Of a stretch of DNA of 64,000 nt, positions 52,020 through 59,900 are shown in pieces (within the stretch, counting starts at the first letter, position 1; each line of letters opens with the position of its first letter). This DNA comes from Burkholderia pyrrocinia. GTDB lineage: Bacteria; Pseudomonadota; Gammaproteobacteria; Burkholderiales; Burkholderiaceae. The DNA lies in assembly GCF_022809715.1 (NCBI RefSeq), contig NZ_CP094459.1:372001-436000 (forward strand). Reading direction: 5' to 3'. The position numbers were made by a program, and so were the translations under genes. The notes under the pieces are model-generated. The model was not told the origin of the DNA, searched no databases, and saw only the letters and a program-made list of their open reading frames with translations.

Positions 52020-52631
52020 ATGATGGTTCTGTATTCCGGCACAACTTGCCCGTTCTCCCAGCGTTGCCGGCTGGTGCTGTTCGAGAAGGGCATGGACTTC
52101 GAAATCCGTGACGTCGACCTGTTCAACAAGCCGGAAGACATTTCGGTGATGAACCCGTACGGTCAGGTGCCGATCCTGGTCGAGCGCGACCTGATCCTGT
52201 ACGAATCGAACATCATCAACGAGTACATCGACGAGCGCTTCCCGCATCCGCAACTGATGCCGGCCGACCCCGTGCAGCGCGCACGCGCACGCCTGTTCCT
52301 GCTCAACTTCGAGAAGGAGCTGTTCGTTCACGTCAGCACGCTCGAGAATGAGAAGGGCAAGGCAGCGGAGAAGAATCACGAGAAGGCACGCCTCGCGATC
52401 CGCGATCGCCTGACGCAGCTCGCGCCGATCTTCGTGAAGAACAAGTACATGCTCGGCGAGGAGTTCTCGATGCTCGACGTCGCGATCGCGCCGCTGCTGT
52501 GGCGTCTGGATCACTACGGCATCGAGCTGTCGAAGAACGCTGCGCCGCTGATGAAGTACGCGGAGCGGATCTTCAGCCGTCCGGCCTATATCGAAGCACT
52601 GACGCCGTCCGAAAAGGTCATGCGTCGTTGA
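52020..52631 (+). CDS. sspA: stringent starvation protein A (glutathione S-transferase fold)
   Basis: RNA-polymerase-associated regulator with a GST fold, 203 residues. The thioredoxin-like half starts MVLYSGTTCPFSQRCRLVL and the helical half ends with IFSRPAYIEALTPSEKVMRR. SspA affects stress, acid tolerance and virulence genes in other bacteria. ATG ATG at 52020/52023 leaves the start ambiguous by one residue. It is followed by sspB, the usual partner gene. Confidence 0.94.
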   Translation: MMVLYSGTTCPFSQRCRLVLFEKGMDFEIRDVDLFNKPEDISVMNPYGQVPILVERDLILYESNIINEYIDERFPHPQLMPADPVQRARARLFLLNFEKELFVHVSTLENEKGKAAEKNHEKARLAIRDRLTQLAPIFVKNKYMLGEEFSMLDVAIAPLLWRLDHYGIELSKNAAPLMKYAERIFSRPAYIEALTPSEKVMRR

Positions 52632-52702
52632 TGATGCAATGAAGGCAAGACGGAGCGGGCGGCGCGGCGTGCCGCGCGCCCGCTCCGGGTTCGAGGATTG
52701 TG

Positions 52703-53224
52703 ATGCAAGAGATTTCAACGAAGCCTTATCTGCTGCGCGCGTTGTACGAGTGGTGCACCGATAACGGTTACACGCCGCATATCGCGGTGAGGGTCGACAA
52801 CTCGACGCGCGTGCCGCGTCAGTTCGTGCGTGACGGCGAGATCGTGCTCAACATCAGCTTCGAGGCGACGAGCCAGTTGCAGATGGGCAACGAGTGGATC
52901 GAGTTCACTGCCCGGTTCTCCGGGAAGGCGCACAAGATCGAGATTCCGGTTGCCAACGTGCTCGCGATCTATGCGCGCGAGAACGGGCAGGGGATGGCGT
53001 TCCAGGTCGATGCGGTCGCGGGCGAAGGTGAGGATTCGGGCACGTTCGACGAAGACGCTGTGCAGGCGGATGACGTGCAGCGCGACGAATCGTCGGCCAC
53101 GCTGACGCCGGTCGCCGACAGCGGCGCGAACGAGGAACCCTCCGAAGGTGCCGACGAACCGCCGAAAACCGACGGCGACGGCTCGAAAGGCGGCAGCAGA
53201 CCTCGCCTCAAGATCGTGAAATGA
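52703..53224 (+). CDS. sspB: ClpXP adaptor protein SspB
   Basis: Adaptor that binds ssrA-tagged proteins and delivers them to ClpXP. The 173-residue protein has the substrate-binding domain (about 1-105; PYLLRALYEWCTDNGYTPHI, RQFVRDGEIVLNIS) and an acidic tail ending in RPRLKIVK, the ClpX-binding peptide. GAGGA favours ATG 52703 over the overlapping GTG 52700. Confidence 0.94.
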   Translation: MQEISTKPYLLRALYEWCTDNGYTPHIAVRVDNSTRVPRQFVRDGEIVLNISFEATSQLQMGNEWIEFTARFSGKAHKIEIPVANVLAIYARENGQGMAFQVDAVAGEGEDSGTFDEDAVQADDVQRDESSATLTPVADSGANEEPSEGADEPPKTDGDGSKGGSRPRLKIVK

Positions 53225-53226
53225 GG

Positions 53227-53232
53227 TAGAAT
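53227..53232 (+). promoter_or_regulatory. candidate -10 box of the tRNA-Thr promoter
   Basis: TAGAAT at 53227-53232 lies 11 bases before the mature tRNA, overlapping the end of the sspB region. No good -35 was identified. Confidence 0.35.
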
Positions 53233-53243
53233 CTCGCGCTTAC

Positions 53244-53319
<76 letters not shown>

Positions 53320-53328
53320 TATTGAACG

Positions 53329-53366
53329 AAGGGCCGGGAGATTTATTCTCCCGGCCCTTTGTCTTT
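53329..53366 (+). terminator. rho-independent terminator after tRNA-Thr
   Basis: AAGGGCCGGGAGA (53329-53341) pairs with TCTCCCGGCCCTT (53347-53359) with a TTTAT loop, followed by a T-rich tail. Confidence 0.92.
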
Positions 53367-53398
53367 TCTGCTTCGCAAGGCGACATATGTGACGTCGG

Positions 53399-53445
53399 CC
53401 GCATGCCTGCTTCGGCACACGGAATGTGCCGAAGCAGGCATGCGG
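53399..53445. repeat. perfect 21-base-pair inverted repeat downstream of tRNA-Thr
   Basis: The arms at 53399-53419 (starting CCGCATGCCTGC) and 53425-53445 are exact reverse complements with a CGGAA loop. It sits between the tRNA terminator and the minus-strand 233-residue gene. No T-tract follows on the plus strand; on the minus strand it lies about 30 bases after the stop codon of that gene, so it could end or protect its mRNA. Confidence 0.85.
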
Positions 53446-53476
53446 GATTTCCTTCGCGACCCGGCGCCGCGCATCG

Positions 53477-54178
53477 CTAAGCGATGCCGTTGCGCCGCAG
53501 CCAGTCTTCCAAGCAGTGCCTGCATACCGATTTCCCGCTTTCGAGCAGGTGGATGCTGCGGTCGCCCGATTCCATTCGATAGATGCCTGCGGAAAGATCG
53601 ATATCCGGTCCCAACACACGAAGAAGGAAGGCTTCGTCGAACCAGAATTCGTTTTCTGCTTTCGGTGAAATCACGACTACCTTGATTAGCCGACCGTGCG
53701 GCACCGCGTCACGCCGATCGATCAAGGCTGCCGTGGTTGGCGATGTGCGCGAACCGAACGCAATCCCGTGGATGTCGCACTTGACGAGCGGGCCGCTCAC
53801 AGTCGCATTGTCGGCGACGATCGCCGTGTCGAACGCGCGTGACACGGGCGTCGGCGAGTGCGGTTGTTCGCCTGATCGTACGAGCAGCTCATCCAGGCAA
53901 TCCGGGCAAACGGGCGCGCACGCCTGGTCGAGCAACGCGATCTTTCGCAGCTCAGTAACATGTGCGACGCCGTCGACAGAGTTGGCGGCTACCGCATGCT
54001 CGTCCAGATCCGCGCGAGTCATCCATGCAACATGACTCCGTTTGGGGCGATCCAGCGAGACCCGCACCAATTCATCGGGTTCGAATCGTCCGCGCTCGCG
54101 GATCCGGTCGCCGACGCGTTTCGCTGCCACGGTGAATGGCCGGACGCCGTGCCTGGGGCACAACGTTGGAGACATCAT
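53477..54178 (-). CDS. 233-residue protein with two CxxHG...CxxCL domains, family not recognised
   Basis: No signal peptide or membrane segment is seen. The protein is an apparent internal duplication. Half one has Cys7-x2-His10-Gly11 and, 84 residues later, Cys91-x2-Cys94-Leu. Half two has Cys134-x2-His137-Gly138 and, 85 residues later, Cys219-x2-Cys222-Leu. Each pair is followed by a short Leu/Asp/Glu helix (CLDELL, CLEDWL). This spacing suggests two zinc-ribbon-like folds. MM start codons follow a GAGGT ribosome site on the minus strand. It lies 21 bases downstream of the toxin-tail fragment on the same strand, the position of an immunity gene; that role is inference. GC content appears lower than in the flanks. 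Confidence 0.7.
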   Translation of the reverse strand: MMSPTLCPRHGVRPFTVAAKRVGDRIRERGRFEPDELVRVSLDRPKRSHVAWMTRADLDEHAVAANSVDGVAHVTELRKIALLDQACAPVCPDCLDELLVRSGEQPHSPTPVSRAFDTAIVADNATVSGPLVKCDIHGIAFGSRTSPTTAALIDRRDAVPHGRLIKVVVISPKAENEFWFDEAFLLRVLGPDIDLSAGIYRMESGDRSIHLLESGKSVCRHCLEDWLRRNGIA

Positions 54179-54199
54179 CTGTCGTTACCTCGTCATCGA

Positions 54200-54565
54200 T
54201 TACTTCACACGCGGGCCGACGCCATGTCGGTTGAGGAATGCCCACGCACGCTTGCCCCCCGCCGGAACGTCGGCTCCCCCGGCGTTGAGCACGTCCATCA
54301 CGTGCGTCATGCAGCTGTTGTTGGACACGTCATAGGCGCCGTCTGATACCTTCGCGCTACCGGCGCGTCTCTTGTCGCGCCGGAATTTCTGTGCTGCACC
54401 GACGTCCGGTATATCGAAGGTGGCACTGTTGACCGGTTCACCTGACGTTAGGCTACTGACGCGTACGATCCAGGTTTTGTCACCGTCAATGTCCTGTTCA
54501 CTGTGCACGTTGCCGGATATGGTCTTGACCGTGTAATGCCCGGTAGCACCACCGATATGGTGGTA
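54200..54565 (-). pseudogene. C-terminal fragment of a probable toxin/effector
   Basis: The frame is open from 54565 to the stop at 54200, about 121 codons, and is closed by a TGA at 54566-54568. An internal GTG at 54508 could start a 102-residue product, but the coding look extends upstream of it (IGGATGHYTVKTISG), so the N-terminus seems lost. The tail has SNNSCMTHVMDVLNAGG, a Cys-Thr-His motif like those in NlpC/P60-related effector domains, ending in a polar GVGPRVK. The family call is tentative. It is followed by the duplicated-domain gene. Confidence 0.5.
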
Positions 54566-54694
54566 TCAGTAGATCACGCATTTGCGCAGGATCGTCTGGC
54601 CAAGGGCATCGAGCTCGAAAAGAGCACGCCGAAAGACCTCAACAACGAGTTCCACATTACCTTTGCTCAGAAAAAGAAAAATGCAGATCGTTAA
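54536..54694 (+). pseudogene. short C-terminal gene fragment overlapping the secreted-protein gene
   Basis: From an ATG at 54536 the plus frame encodes about 52 residues ending in ELEKSTPKDLNNEFHITFAQ and KKKNADR, with Lys/Asn-rich composition unlike a GC-rich shadow frame. Its stop overlaps the start of the next gene by fourteen bases, as an upstream partner would. There is no evident ribosome site, and the open frame begins after a stop at 54449-54451, so I read it as the surviving 3' end of a lost gene. Confidence 0.35.
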
Positions 54695-55232
54695 GACGTG
54701 GTGCATCACCGTCCTGGTTTCGGTGCTGGCGGGCGGCAGTACCGTCGCATTTTCCCGACCGTTGGTGCAAGACTGCCTGACACAGGCCGAGGTCAAGCAG
54801 ATGGACCGCGACTTCTGGGCGACTTTCCCGTCGCTGGACGGTTTCGCCGCCTACGCAGCGCCGAAGTTTTCGCTGGGTACCAATATCACGGAGCTTTCGC
54901 AGTCGCTTGCAGCAACTGCGAGCGGTCCTGCGCGGGCGCGTGTCGTCGCCGCATTCCTTGCCCAGCATCCGGACGTGTTCGGATCGTTCAAGACCGCGCA
55001 CGACTCGGCATACCTCTACTATCCCGGGCACGATCACAGTCCGGATGCCGTGCGTACTTCGTCGACGTTCCCTGTCGGGCAGTGCGTTTCCGAATTCAAT
55101 TACTCGACCGATCTGAGTCATGCCCAGTGCGTCGCCGGGCAGCGTATCCGGGCATACAGTCTGTCGTTCATCAAGGACAAGGGGCGCGTGATGCTGCGAA
55201 CGGGCGTGCTCGGACTCGACTCCTGCAACTGA
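54681..55232 (+). CDS. secreted four-cysteine protein of unknown function
   Basis: The 183-residue precursor has a clear signal peptide (basic start MQIVKTW, hydrophobic core CITVLVSVLAGGSTVAF). The mature part has four Cys, in QDCLTQ, GQCVSE, AQCVAG and the C-terminal DSCN, enough for two disulfides. It contains DAVRTSSTFPVGQ and DLSHAQ. I do not recognise the family. A periplasmic immunity protein or inhibitor is a reasonable guess from its size, export and its position after a gene remnant. It ends 100 bases before a convergent regulator gene. Confidence 0.65.
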   Translation: MQIVKTWCITVLVSVLAGGSTVAFSRPLVQDCLTQAEVKQMDRDFWATFPSLDGFAAYAAPKFSLGTNITELSQSLAATASGPARARVVAAFLAQHPDVFGSFKTAHDSAYLYYPGHDHSPDAVRTSSTFPVGQCVSEFNYSTDLSHAQCVAGQRIRAYSLSFIKDKGRVMLRTGVLGLDSCN

Positions 55233-55332
55233 ACTGCGCGCCGCTGCACGGACTGACGCCCTGAGGCTTCTGTCGGGTAAGCGGCATGGCGGCGGCAAGT
55301 TGCGACAGTCCTGCGCGTAGAGGCAGATAGCG

Positions 55333-56067
55333 TCACATCTGCCTGAACAACCCCGCATACGCGCGACTGACCGGCAGCATCTCCCGCTGCCCGCGCACGC
55401 GAATCCGCAACCTTCCGAGCAAGTCGCGCTCGACCCGATCGATCGCCGCATACGCGACGATCACGCCGCGGTGCACCTGCGCGAATCGCTCCGGGTCGAG
55501 CCGCTGCATCAGTTCCTTCAACGGCGTGCGAATCACGAGCCGTTCGCCGGCTGTGACGACTTCCGTGTACTTGTCCGAAGCCTGGAAATACAGCACGTCG
55601 TCGACCGATACGAGCCGCGTCGCATCCTTCACGCCCACGGTCAGCCAGTGGATCGGTGCGGCGTCTCGCGATTGCGCCGCCTGCGCGAGCGCATCGGCGT
55701 GCGCGACGGCCGGCCCGCCGCGCTGGAGCTTCGCGATACAGCGCAACAGCCGCTCGTCCGTCACCGGTTTCAGCAGGTAGTCGACCGCCGCGCGATCGAA
55801 CGCGTCGACCGCATATTCGTCGTAGGCCGTGACGAACACGGCATGCACGTCGGGCACCAGCGCAGCCAGCTTCAACCCGTCGATGCCGGGCATCCGGATG
55901 TCGAGAAACGCGATGTCCGGGCGCGGCGACGCGTTCAACGCGGCCAGCGTTTCGACGCCGTTGCGCGGCATCGCGACGATCTCCAGTTCGGGCCAGAGCT
56001 GTCGCAGCCGCTGCGCGAGCGATGCGGACAGGTTCGGTTCGTCGTCGGCGATGAGGGCGCTCGGCAT
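55333..56067 (-). CDS. LytTR-family response regulator
   Basis: A 244-residue regulator. The receiver domain (1-115) has the acidic pair in IADDEP (Asp8-Asp9), phosphoacceptor Asp56 in FLDIRMPG and Lys in LLKPV. The LytTR DNA-binding domain (about 137-244) has DDVLYFQASDKYTEV and FAQVHRGVIV. It resembles AlgR/LytR regulators. It lies one base after the histidine kinase stop, so the pair is an operon transcribed from the kinase side. Confidence 0.92.
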   Translation of the reverse strand: MPSALIADDEPNLSASLAQRLRQLWPELEIVAMPRNGVETLAALNASPRPDIAFLDIRMPGIDGLKLAALVPDVHAVFVTAYDEYAVDAFDRAAVDYLLKPVTDERLLRCIAKLQRGGPAVAHADALAQAAQSRDAAPIHWLTVGVKDATRLVSVDDVLYFQASDKYTEVVTAGERLVIRTPLKELMQRLDPERFAQVHRGVIVAYAAIDRVERDLLGRLRIRVRGQREMLPVSRAYAGLFRQM

Positions 56068-56068
56068 G

Positions 56069-57187
56069 TCATTCGATCGGAATCAGCAGGGTGGCGGTGA
56101 CACCGTGCGCGGCGCCGGTGTTCGTCTCGACGGTGACGCGGCCGCGCTCGCCGTGCAGCGTCCTGATGCGCGCGGCGACGTTGGCGAGCCCGACGCCGCC
56201 ATGCAGGTGCGTGTCGCTTTTACCGAGGCCGACGCCCGTGTCGATCACGTTCAATTCGAGCCTGTCTCCTCGCATCCTTCCGCGAATGACGATTACGCCG
56301 CCGTCGATCGACGGCTCGATCCCGTGCAGCAGCGCATTCTCGACGAGCGGTTGCAGCAGCAGCGGCGAGAACGGCAACGTGTGCAGATCCGCCGGCACGT
56401 CGATCGCATACGACAGCCGCTCGCCGAGCCGGATCGACGCGATCTTCAGCAACGCGTCGACGAGTTCGAGCTCTTCGCCGAGCGTCGACGTCGCATTGCG
56501 CGTGCGTCGGAGGCTCGCACGCAGGTATCGGTTCAGGCTGTCGAGCATCGTCGATGCGCGCGCCGGATCTCGCTCGATCAGGCTCTGCACGTTCGCGAGC
56601 GTATTGAACAGGAAGTGCGGTTCGATCTGCGCCTGCAGCAGCGCCAGGCGCGCGGCCGTCTCGGCCTGGCGTGCTTCGGCGGCTTCGCGCCGCTCGGTTT
56701 CGAGCGTCGCACGCATGCGCATGGATTGCAGGAACAGCGACACGCACACGAACAGGACAGCCGAGACCAGGAACGACGACCCGTAGTTGTCCCACGTGAC
56801 GATGCGTGCCGAACCGAACACATGCGGCACCGTCCCGCCGACGATCGCCGCCGCGATCTCGAATCCGGCGAAAACGCTGACCGGCGCGATCACGACGGCC
56901 TTCAGCGCGAGCCCCGACACGCGTGGCAGCAGCCGGTTGGCGGCAACACTCAACAGCAGCGCGCAGAAGCCGACAGCGTTGGCGACGACGAGGTAGGAGA
57001 CGACGGGTTCGTTGAAATGGATGACCCAGAAGCCCAGGCCGACGACCGAGTTGAAGCACACAAGCCCGAGCAGCGCGATCGGATCGCGCAGCCATCGCGG
57101 CGCGCTGCCGGCGCGCGGCTGCGGAATCGGCGAAGTGTCGGGCGTGGCTCGCATGGTGTCGGGTGAGTGTGGGCGCGCGATGCGCAT
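56069..57187 (-). CDS. LytS/FimS-type sensor histidine kinase (His_kinase family)
   Basis: A membrane sensor with four predicted transmembrane helices (about 36-59, 63-86, 93-116, 136-154), a short coiled linker and a His_kinase domain with the phospho-His191 in QIEPHFLFNTLANVQSL. The ATPase has PLLLQPLVENALLHGIEP (N-box) and DTGVGLG. The frame is open to 57424; ATG 57187 (372 residues) is preferred because AAGGTCAGG lies upstream, with 57154 as an alternative. Partner of the LytTR regulator next to it. Confidence 0.88.
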   Translation of the reverse strand: MRIARPHSPDTMRATPDTSPIPQPRAGSAPRWLRDPIALLGLVCFNSVVGLGFWVIHFNEPVVSYLVVANAVGFCALLLSVAANRLLPRVSGLALKAVVIAPVSVFAGFEIAAAIVGGTVPHVFGSARIVTWDNYGSSFLVSAVLFVCVSLFLQSMRMRATLETERREAAEARQAETAARLALLQAQIEPHFLFNTLANVQSLIERDPARASTMLDSLNRYLRASLRRTRNATSTLGEELELVDALLKIASIRLGERLSYAIDVPADLHTLPFSPLLLQPLVENALLHGIEPSIDGGVIVIRGRMRGDRLELNVIDTGVGLGKSDTHLHGGVGLANVAARIRTLHGERGRVTVETNTGAAHGVTATLLIPIE

Positions 57188-57563
57188 AGGGCCTGACCTT
57201 ACCGCCGGATGTGCAGGCAGCGCACGAACTGCGACGAACGGTGCGCGGCTTCGACGAAGCGCATCGGCCGCCGACGGTTGGCCGGTTTCGGTCACGAGTT
57301 TAGTGGAACGCGTTGCAGAAGGACATCGGGCGACACCGGTTTCGCGCCGCGCACGAAACGCCGATCGGTCGTCGAAGCTGGGCCTTTCAGACATTTCCGG
57401 CTGCCGGATTCGATGGTGTGCCAATCCTTCCGGTTCGCCGAACGACCGTCGCCACGACGCGCAATTCGTCCGCGAATTCCTGCCTCCCGTCGCAAGCCGT
57501 GCCGCCGGAAAGGATCGGACAGTACGGTGTAGCCGTGTCCATACCGATCAGGCGACTCCAACC
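57188..57563. other. 376-base divergent region between the kinase and a membrane protein gene
   Basis: No convincing gene. Short frames on both strands are low-quality and mutually overlapping. It should hold divergent promoters, but I could not pick clear hexamers. Confidence 0.4.
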
Positions 57564-58106
57564 ATGTCCGCGCTCTTTCACCTGAAGCCTTACGTGTATG
57601 TGATGTTCTGCATGCTGCTCTACATCGGCGTCAAACGCTGTTTCCCGCGCGAGGTGCCGGCGGCACGACCGCTGATCTCGCCCGTTGCGTTCGGGATGCT
57701 CGGCATCGTCAGCCTGAACGGACTTTTTCCACGCGCCGGCGTCGACGCGAATGCGATCGCGCTGGCCGCTGTCCTGACCGGCGCCGCGCTGGGCTGGCTG
57801 CATGCGAGCCGCTGGCGGCTCGCGTACCGTGCGACGTCGTCGGGCTTGCGCGTGCGCCTGCCCGGCGATGCGAGCCTGCTCGTCACGCTGATGCTGACTT
57901 TCGTCGCCGAAACCTGCATGCATTACGCGGTTGCCGCACGCGAGCCGTGGGCAGCCGCGAGCGGCTTCGCGATGTTGTCGTTCGCGGTTTGGGGCGTGCT
58001 CGTCGGGATGCCGCTCGGGCGTGCGGTGAACGTGGTCGTGCGCTGCATGCGCGATGCAGGCGAATCGGCACGCAGCGGCATCCCGTATTCGATCGATCCG
58101 CGCTGA
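57564..58106 (+). CDS. multi-pass membrane protein of unknown function (DUF6622-like)
   Basis: A 180-residue protein with five predicted hydrophobic segments (YVYVMFCMLLYIGV, PVAFGMLGIVSLNGLF, AIALAAVLTGAALGW, DASLLVTLMLTFVAE, GFAMLSFAVWGVLVGMPLG). Charged loops carry VKRCFPRE and RCMRDAGE. I recall a similar family near regulators but cannot assign a function. It is divergent from the kinase and followed by a 360-base gap. Confidence 0.6.
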   Translation: MSALFHLKPYVYVMFCMLLYIGVKRCFPREVPAARPLISPVAFGMLGIVSLNGLFPRAGVDANAIALAAVLTGAALGWLHASRWRLAYRATSSGLRVRLPGDASLLVTLMLTFVAETCMHYAVAAREPWAAASGFAMLSFAVWGVLVGMPLGRAVNVVVRCMRDAGESARSGIPYSIDPR

Positions 58107-58466
58107 CGGGCGGGCGCGACAAGGAAAGCGGGAAAGCGCGCGGCTGGCGGACACGAACGCGAGGCAGTTCATCTTCGGCAACCGGATCGGCATCGGGCCT
58201 GACGCGCGTGCGATGCGCGCCGTTGCGCCCCCGTTTTGCTGTCACGGTCGCGTCACGATGCGCCCATAAGGTTGCACGTTCCCGTCTTGGCGGCATCGCC
58301 GGAACCGGGGCGTGCGCAACCTGCTTCCGACGACGTGCCCGCGTCGCAGGCGGGCAACCGGGATCTCGCTCCCGGCGGCGCACCGTCCATGCCCCCCACC
58401 ATTTCATTCGAAAGCAGGATCGACGCCGATTCGAACCGGATCGCGAACGATCAGGAGACCTGGACC
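58107..58466. other. 360-base region without a recognised gene
   Basis: Holds GTCACGGTCGCGTCACG, a short direct repeat of GTCACG near 58240, and the ribosome site of the next gene at 58453-58457. The frame upstream of the 67-residue gene is open, with a possible ATG at 58389, but it has no ribosome site. Confidence 0.4.
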
Positions 58467-58670
58467 ATGTTGAGTCCGCATGAATTCTCGATGCTGCTGC
58501 GCATTGCGCGTACGCCGGACAGCGTCGATCAATCGAATCCGGCCTTCGCCGTGCTGGTTGAAAAGCGGCTGGTCGTCGATACGCAGGTGCGCATGAGCGC
58601 GGTAGCCGTGCGCCCGGCGCTGACGCCGATCGGCCAGATGCTGCTGGCGCGCTTCGACGAAGCGGCCTGA
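58467..58670 (+). CDS. small hypothetical protein, 67 residues
   Basis: AGGAG (58453-58457) and a nine-base spacer point to ATG 58467. The predicted peptide begins MLSPHEFSMLLRIARTPDSV and ends LTPIGQMLLARFDEAA, a pattern of two helices with an intervening EKRLVVDTQVRMSA strand. It resembles a truncated winged-helix repressor core, but this is only suggestive. It is convergent to the binding-protein gene and separated by a hairpin. Confidence 0.6.
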   Translation: MLSPHEFSMLLRIARTPDSVDQSNPAFAVLVEKRLVVDTQVRMSAVAVRPALTPIGQMLLARFDEAA

Positions 58671-58676
58671 GAGGAA

Positions 58677-58711
58677 GCGTCACGCCTTCATCGAGACGAA
58701 GGGCGTGACGC
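58677..58711. terminator. possible bidirectional hairpin between convergent genes
   Basis: GCGTCACGCCTTC (58677-58689) pairs with GAAGGGCGTGACGC (58698-58711) with one bulged base. There is no T-tract, so it may be a weak terminator or an mRNA stabiliser. Confidence 0.45.
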
Positions 58712-58729
58712 ATCGAAACGCCGAACCGC

Positions 58730-59530
58730 TTACTGCGCGACCGGCACCGTCACGTCGCTGCCGAACCAGTGCATCGAGATCTTCTTCAGCGTACCGTCCT
58801 TTTGCAGCGAAGCCAGCGCGTCGTTGATCGCCTTCTCGAACTTCGGGTTGCCCTTGCGGAACGGGATCGCCATTTCCTGCTTGCCGCCGTTCAGCACCGC
58901 GCCCGCGCGCAGCGGCAGGTTCGACGTCTTGATCATGTACGGCAGCATCAGGCGATCGTCGAGCGTCGCCTCGATCCGGCCCGCGGCGAGGTCGCGCAGC
59001 TTCTCCGGCGCGCCCGGATACGTCTGCACCTCGATGCCCGGCACGGTGCGCGCCATCTGGTCGTAGTTGGTGCCGAGCGTCACGCCGAGCTTCTTGCCCT
59101 TGAAATCGTCGAGCGACTTGAAGTTGCGCGTGTCGTCCTTGCGCTGGATCAGCTGCGCGGCCGAGTACGTGTACGGCTGGCTGAAGTCGAGCACTTCCTT
59201 GCGCTGCGGCGTGATCGTGACCTGGTTGACGATCACGTCGAACTTGCCGGCCTGCAGGCCCGCGATGATGCCGCTCCATTCGGTCGGGATGAACTGCGTC
59301 TTCACGCCGAGCTTGCCGGCGACCGCGTTCGCGACGTCGACGTCGAAGCCTTCGAGTTGACCCGACGTGCCGCGCGAGTTGAACGGCGGATACGTGCCTT
59401 CGAGGCCGACGCGCAGCACGCCGGCTTTCTTCACCGAATCGAGCAGGTCGTCCGCGTGCGCGGCGACGGCCGTGAAGCCGAGGGCCGACGCGAGCAGCAG
59501 GCCCGACAGCAGGAACTTCGAACGTTTCAT
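58730..59530 (-). CDS. amino-acid ABC transporter periplasmic binding protein (family 3)
   Basis: The 266-residue precursor has a signal peptide ending in AHA (about residue 26) and the family-3 solute-binding fold: AGVLRVGLEGTYPPFNSR, DVDVANAVAGKLGVKTQF, DVIVNQVTITPQRKE. The pattern fits the cystine/FliY group but polar amino acids in general are possible. GGAGAT supports the ATG at 59530. No permease or ATPase genes are adjacent, so it must share a transporter encoded elsewhere. Confidence 0.87.
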   Translation of the reverse strand: MKRSKFLLSGLLLASALGFTAVAAHADDLLDSVKKAGVLRVGLEGTYPPFNSRGTSGQLEGFDVDVANAVAGKLGVKTQFIPTEWSGIIAGLQAGKFDVIVNQVTITPQRKEVLDFSQPYTYSAAQLIQRKDDTRNFKSLDDFKGKKLGVTLGTNYDQMARTVPGIEVQTYPGAPEKLRDLAAGRIEATLDDRLMLPYMIKTSNLPLRAGAVLNGGKQEMAIPFRKGNPKFEKAINDALASLQKDGTLKKISMHWFGSDVTVPVAQ

Positions 59531-59900
59531 CGCAGATCTCCAGTGTTCAGTACGGTGTTGTGGTGAGCGCCGGGCGCCGGCCGCGCCCGGTGGGCCGTAA
59601 TACGGGCACGTAGACACTACTCGCAACCGCGCCGCGCCGGAAGTCGAATTGGCCCTGATTGCAATCGATTTCATGGGGGAGAGGCGACTGACTTACTGTG
59701 GCGTGGACAGGAATCGGCTCGGCTGGGGCGAGCAATTCGGTGAGCAGTCCCGCTCGGATATTTTCCGATTGCACTCGAAATGTTCTTTTAAATCAGGTCA
59801 TATTTCGGGTTCGTGCTGTAATTTGTCTGTAAAATCGCGCGAGCGGAATCAAATGCCGGCGCCATCCGAGGGCGCGTCAAAAGAAGAAAAGGCCGTAGTC
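59531..59900. other. AT-rich divergent region upstream of vgrG
   Basis: 370 bases. The part at about 59690-59850 is clearly AT-richer than the surroundings and contains TTTTAAATC and TTGTCTG...TAAAAT-like stretches that could form a promoter and attract silencing proteins. In-frame ATGs at 59649 and 59853 could extend vgrG. Confidence 0.45.

Noticed and set aside
54566..54796. Minus-strand 76-codon frame upstream of the toxin-tail fragment
   Set aside because: In frame with the fragment across one TGA, but it is antisense to the signal-peptide region of the 183-residue gene and shows no coding look, so I did not join them.
53320..58400. Direct repeat of the tRNA-Thr 3' end marking an integrated island
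   Set aside because: I looked for a second copy of the GTTCGAGTCCTGCAGCC region and saw none in this stretch.
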